Part shown: positions 62,755 to 64,000 of the stretch, in pieces
How the letters are laid out: the number at the start of each line of letters is the position of its first letter
Position numbering within the stretch: the stretch's first letter is position 1
Origin: Diaporthe sp. PMI_573
Lineage: Eukaryota; Ascomycota; Sordariomycetes; Diaporthales; Diaporthaceae
DNA: 64,000 bases
NCBI GenBank assembly: GCA_021399435.1
Contig: JAJTUP010000058.1
Span: 124,001-188,000 of the forward strand
Direction: 5' to 3'
Notes under the pieces: generated by a model
Databases searched by the model: none
Seen by the model: only the letters and a program-made list of their open reading frames with translations
What the model was told of the DNA's origin: nothing
Program-made: the position numbers and the translations under genes

Positions 62755-64000
62755 CTGAAACACCGCAGCCAAGAAGCTGATCTTTAGAGTATGCGTTCAA
62801 GATAGTTGAAGTGAGTACTGTATATGTAATGTATATTTCCATACTCAATTCACTCAATGGCGTGTACTAGCAAAAGTACCAAGACTTATATACTGTCTTT
62901 CTATGCGTTTATACCTAAAGTCTGCATTGAGGCGCCGTGTGTGTCCAGCTAAGTGTCCCGTCCAGGTCTGATTCAACGCTAAGTGTTGGCCCCGTTCGTG
63001 TCATGTTCGCACATGCTCATGGCTCCAAAGCACTTTTTCTCGGGGGCGAACGGATCTTCTTCCTTCAAAAGACTGATGGACTGTGCAGCTTTTCATTGGT
63101 GGGCTATCCAACAGATAGCCGTAGACTGTCGAGATCCATTTCTCTCTCATAGATCTCATCCAAGCTCATGGGAGATCCTGAATAGGCTTGTGACGGAGAA
63201 TATGAGCCCTGATTAGGTGCAATGTTTGTTCTTGCTGCAATAATTTTTTTTAAACCTAGGTGTGCCCATTTCGATGCTAATATCCAGGTGCCGCCCCGCT
63301 ATTTGGAGCACCCAGGACCGGCCGTACTATTCTGACCTGCATCTCGTCCGAAAAGTAAAACCTATCATTAATGTCCTCGAGGTATTCATCGCTGGCCGTC
63401 ATTGCTAAAGTATAGCCGGCAAAGTTGCCGTCTCATGCTCGTCGCCGCTGTTGATAAGCTGCAGTAGTTGTTAAACAAGGCCGAGCTATCCAATGCAATC
63501 AACTCTATATACGATGCACATACTGGCGCCCCTACATCAAAAGCTTGTTGGAGGGCATTTGGAGAGACTGCTCGGAAGTTGCCTAAAAAGGTTTTTTTGT
63601 AGACCAGATTTGAAGACTAGTGGGGTGAGTGTAGCAGAGCAACTGAGATATCATGAACGTCTCCCCGCAATCGTGGAAAGTCAAATGTTACTTTGATAAC
63701 ATGTGCTGTATCATAACATCCTCGACCACCAAGAAGTACTTTTTCAAAGAATATCGTGTTTTTAGGACTCCACTGTGCAGCTTTCCTACGTGAGCGACAG
63801 CGGTGCTGAGAACCTATGACGTGTATATCGGTATCTATATGTTTGACACGACGGGGCTCCGACCAGATATGATAGCCTTGATACAAGCAGCTTTACCCGG
63901 CTTAAACAGGTTCTGAAATCGTATTGCCTGCCATCCTGTCCGCGGTCCAATTATAGAACGGTCGTAGGAGGTCAGACAAGGATTTTGTAAAGGCGCTCAT
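62755..64000. other. Region with relics, no supported gene
   Basis: DNA at about 63120-63240 resembles 6190-6340 in the same orientation (shared GGGAGATCCTGA-type runs). A minus-strand frame at the very edge (63907-64000) starts MSAFTKSLSDLLRPFYNWTA and may be the start of a gene, but a stop follows after about 32 codons. Confidence 0.3.

Noticed and set aside
1..64000. Starship captain (tyrosine recombinase, DUF3435) or other giant cargo element
   Set aside because: No such motif was seen on either strand, and transposons here are small and individually bounded or broken.
1..64000. Secondary-metabolite gene cluster
   Set aside because: No synthase, P450, transferase or transporter was recognised.

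Overview
The window looks like a transposon-rich accessory region of a filamentous ascomycete (Pezizomycotina, most likely Sordariomycetes; inferred, not proven). The evidence is as follows. Introns are 50-80 nt with GTAAGT/GTATGT-type donors and a CTAAC/CTGAC branch site about 12 nt before CAG/TAG. The families present are fungal: CFEM/PTH11-like rhodopsins, a Zn2Cys6 factor, a BAH-PHD protein, TPR-2EXR, a DUF7025-type AAA ATPase, and Fot1/pogo, Tad-like LINE, chromodomain Gypsy and BED-hAT elements. Several broken genes carry G:C to A:T nonsense changes in the CpA context expected from repeat-induced point mutation (RIP). No operons, rRNA, CRISPR arrays or convincing tRNAs were seen.

Layout. 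1-11.2 kb: the 3' end of an RS-rich RNA-binding-type gene, a pogo relic, a conserved coiled-coil gene, a TPR-2EXR gene with one nonsense codon, a Tc1-like relic, and a three-exon conserved gene (9.4-11.1 kb). 11.2-18 kb: sparse, but with a membrane protein carrying a retropepsin-like protease domain (12.8-13.8 kb), a small Cys protein (16.1 kb) and an unidentified two-exon C-terminus. 18-24.3 kb: a graveyard (hAT, BAH-PHD, PTP, LINE, pogo) with one small intact gene and a secreted-type repeat protein. 24.3-31 kb: small proteins, an intact three-exon Zn2Cys6 protein and a family X DNA polymerase with a 3' frameshift. 31-39 kb: relics of hAT, BTB, TPR, Gypsy, bZIP and a CFEM/PTH11 receptor, plus an AAA ATPase with a degenerate P-loop.

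39.3-43.3 kb is a 3.9-kb DNA transposon with about 59-bp terminal inverted repeats, an intact DD34E transposase and a second, convergent 767-aa gene of unknown role. A C2H2 factor follows, cut at a MITE-like repeat. 45.1-47.6 kb is a hAT element with an intact two-exon transposase, abutting a 5'-truncated Copia polyprotein (47.6-50.8 kb). 51-64 kb holds an 18-bp degenerate repeat array, two convergent gene ends, a pogo relic, hAT and rhodopsin relics, a three-exon gene with a possible PD-(D/E)XK-like domain (58.5-60.6 kb), and an ankyrin gene.

There is no sign of a metabolic cluster or of a Starship captain. The genes do not form one pathway. Most of the structure comes from repeated insertion, truncation and point-mutational decay. 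The most unusual intact items are the membrane-retropepsin fusion, the two-gene DD34E transposon and the SGYNS repeat protein. All identifications come from reading translations by eye; no database search was run.
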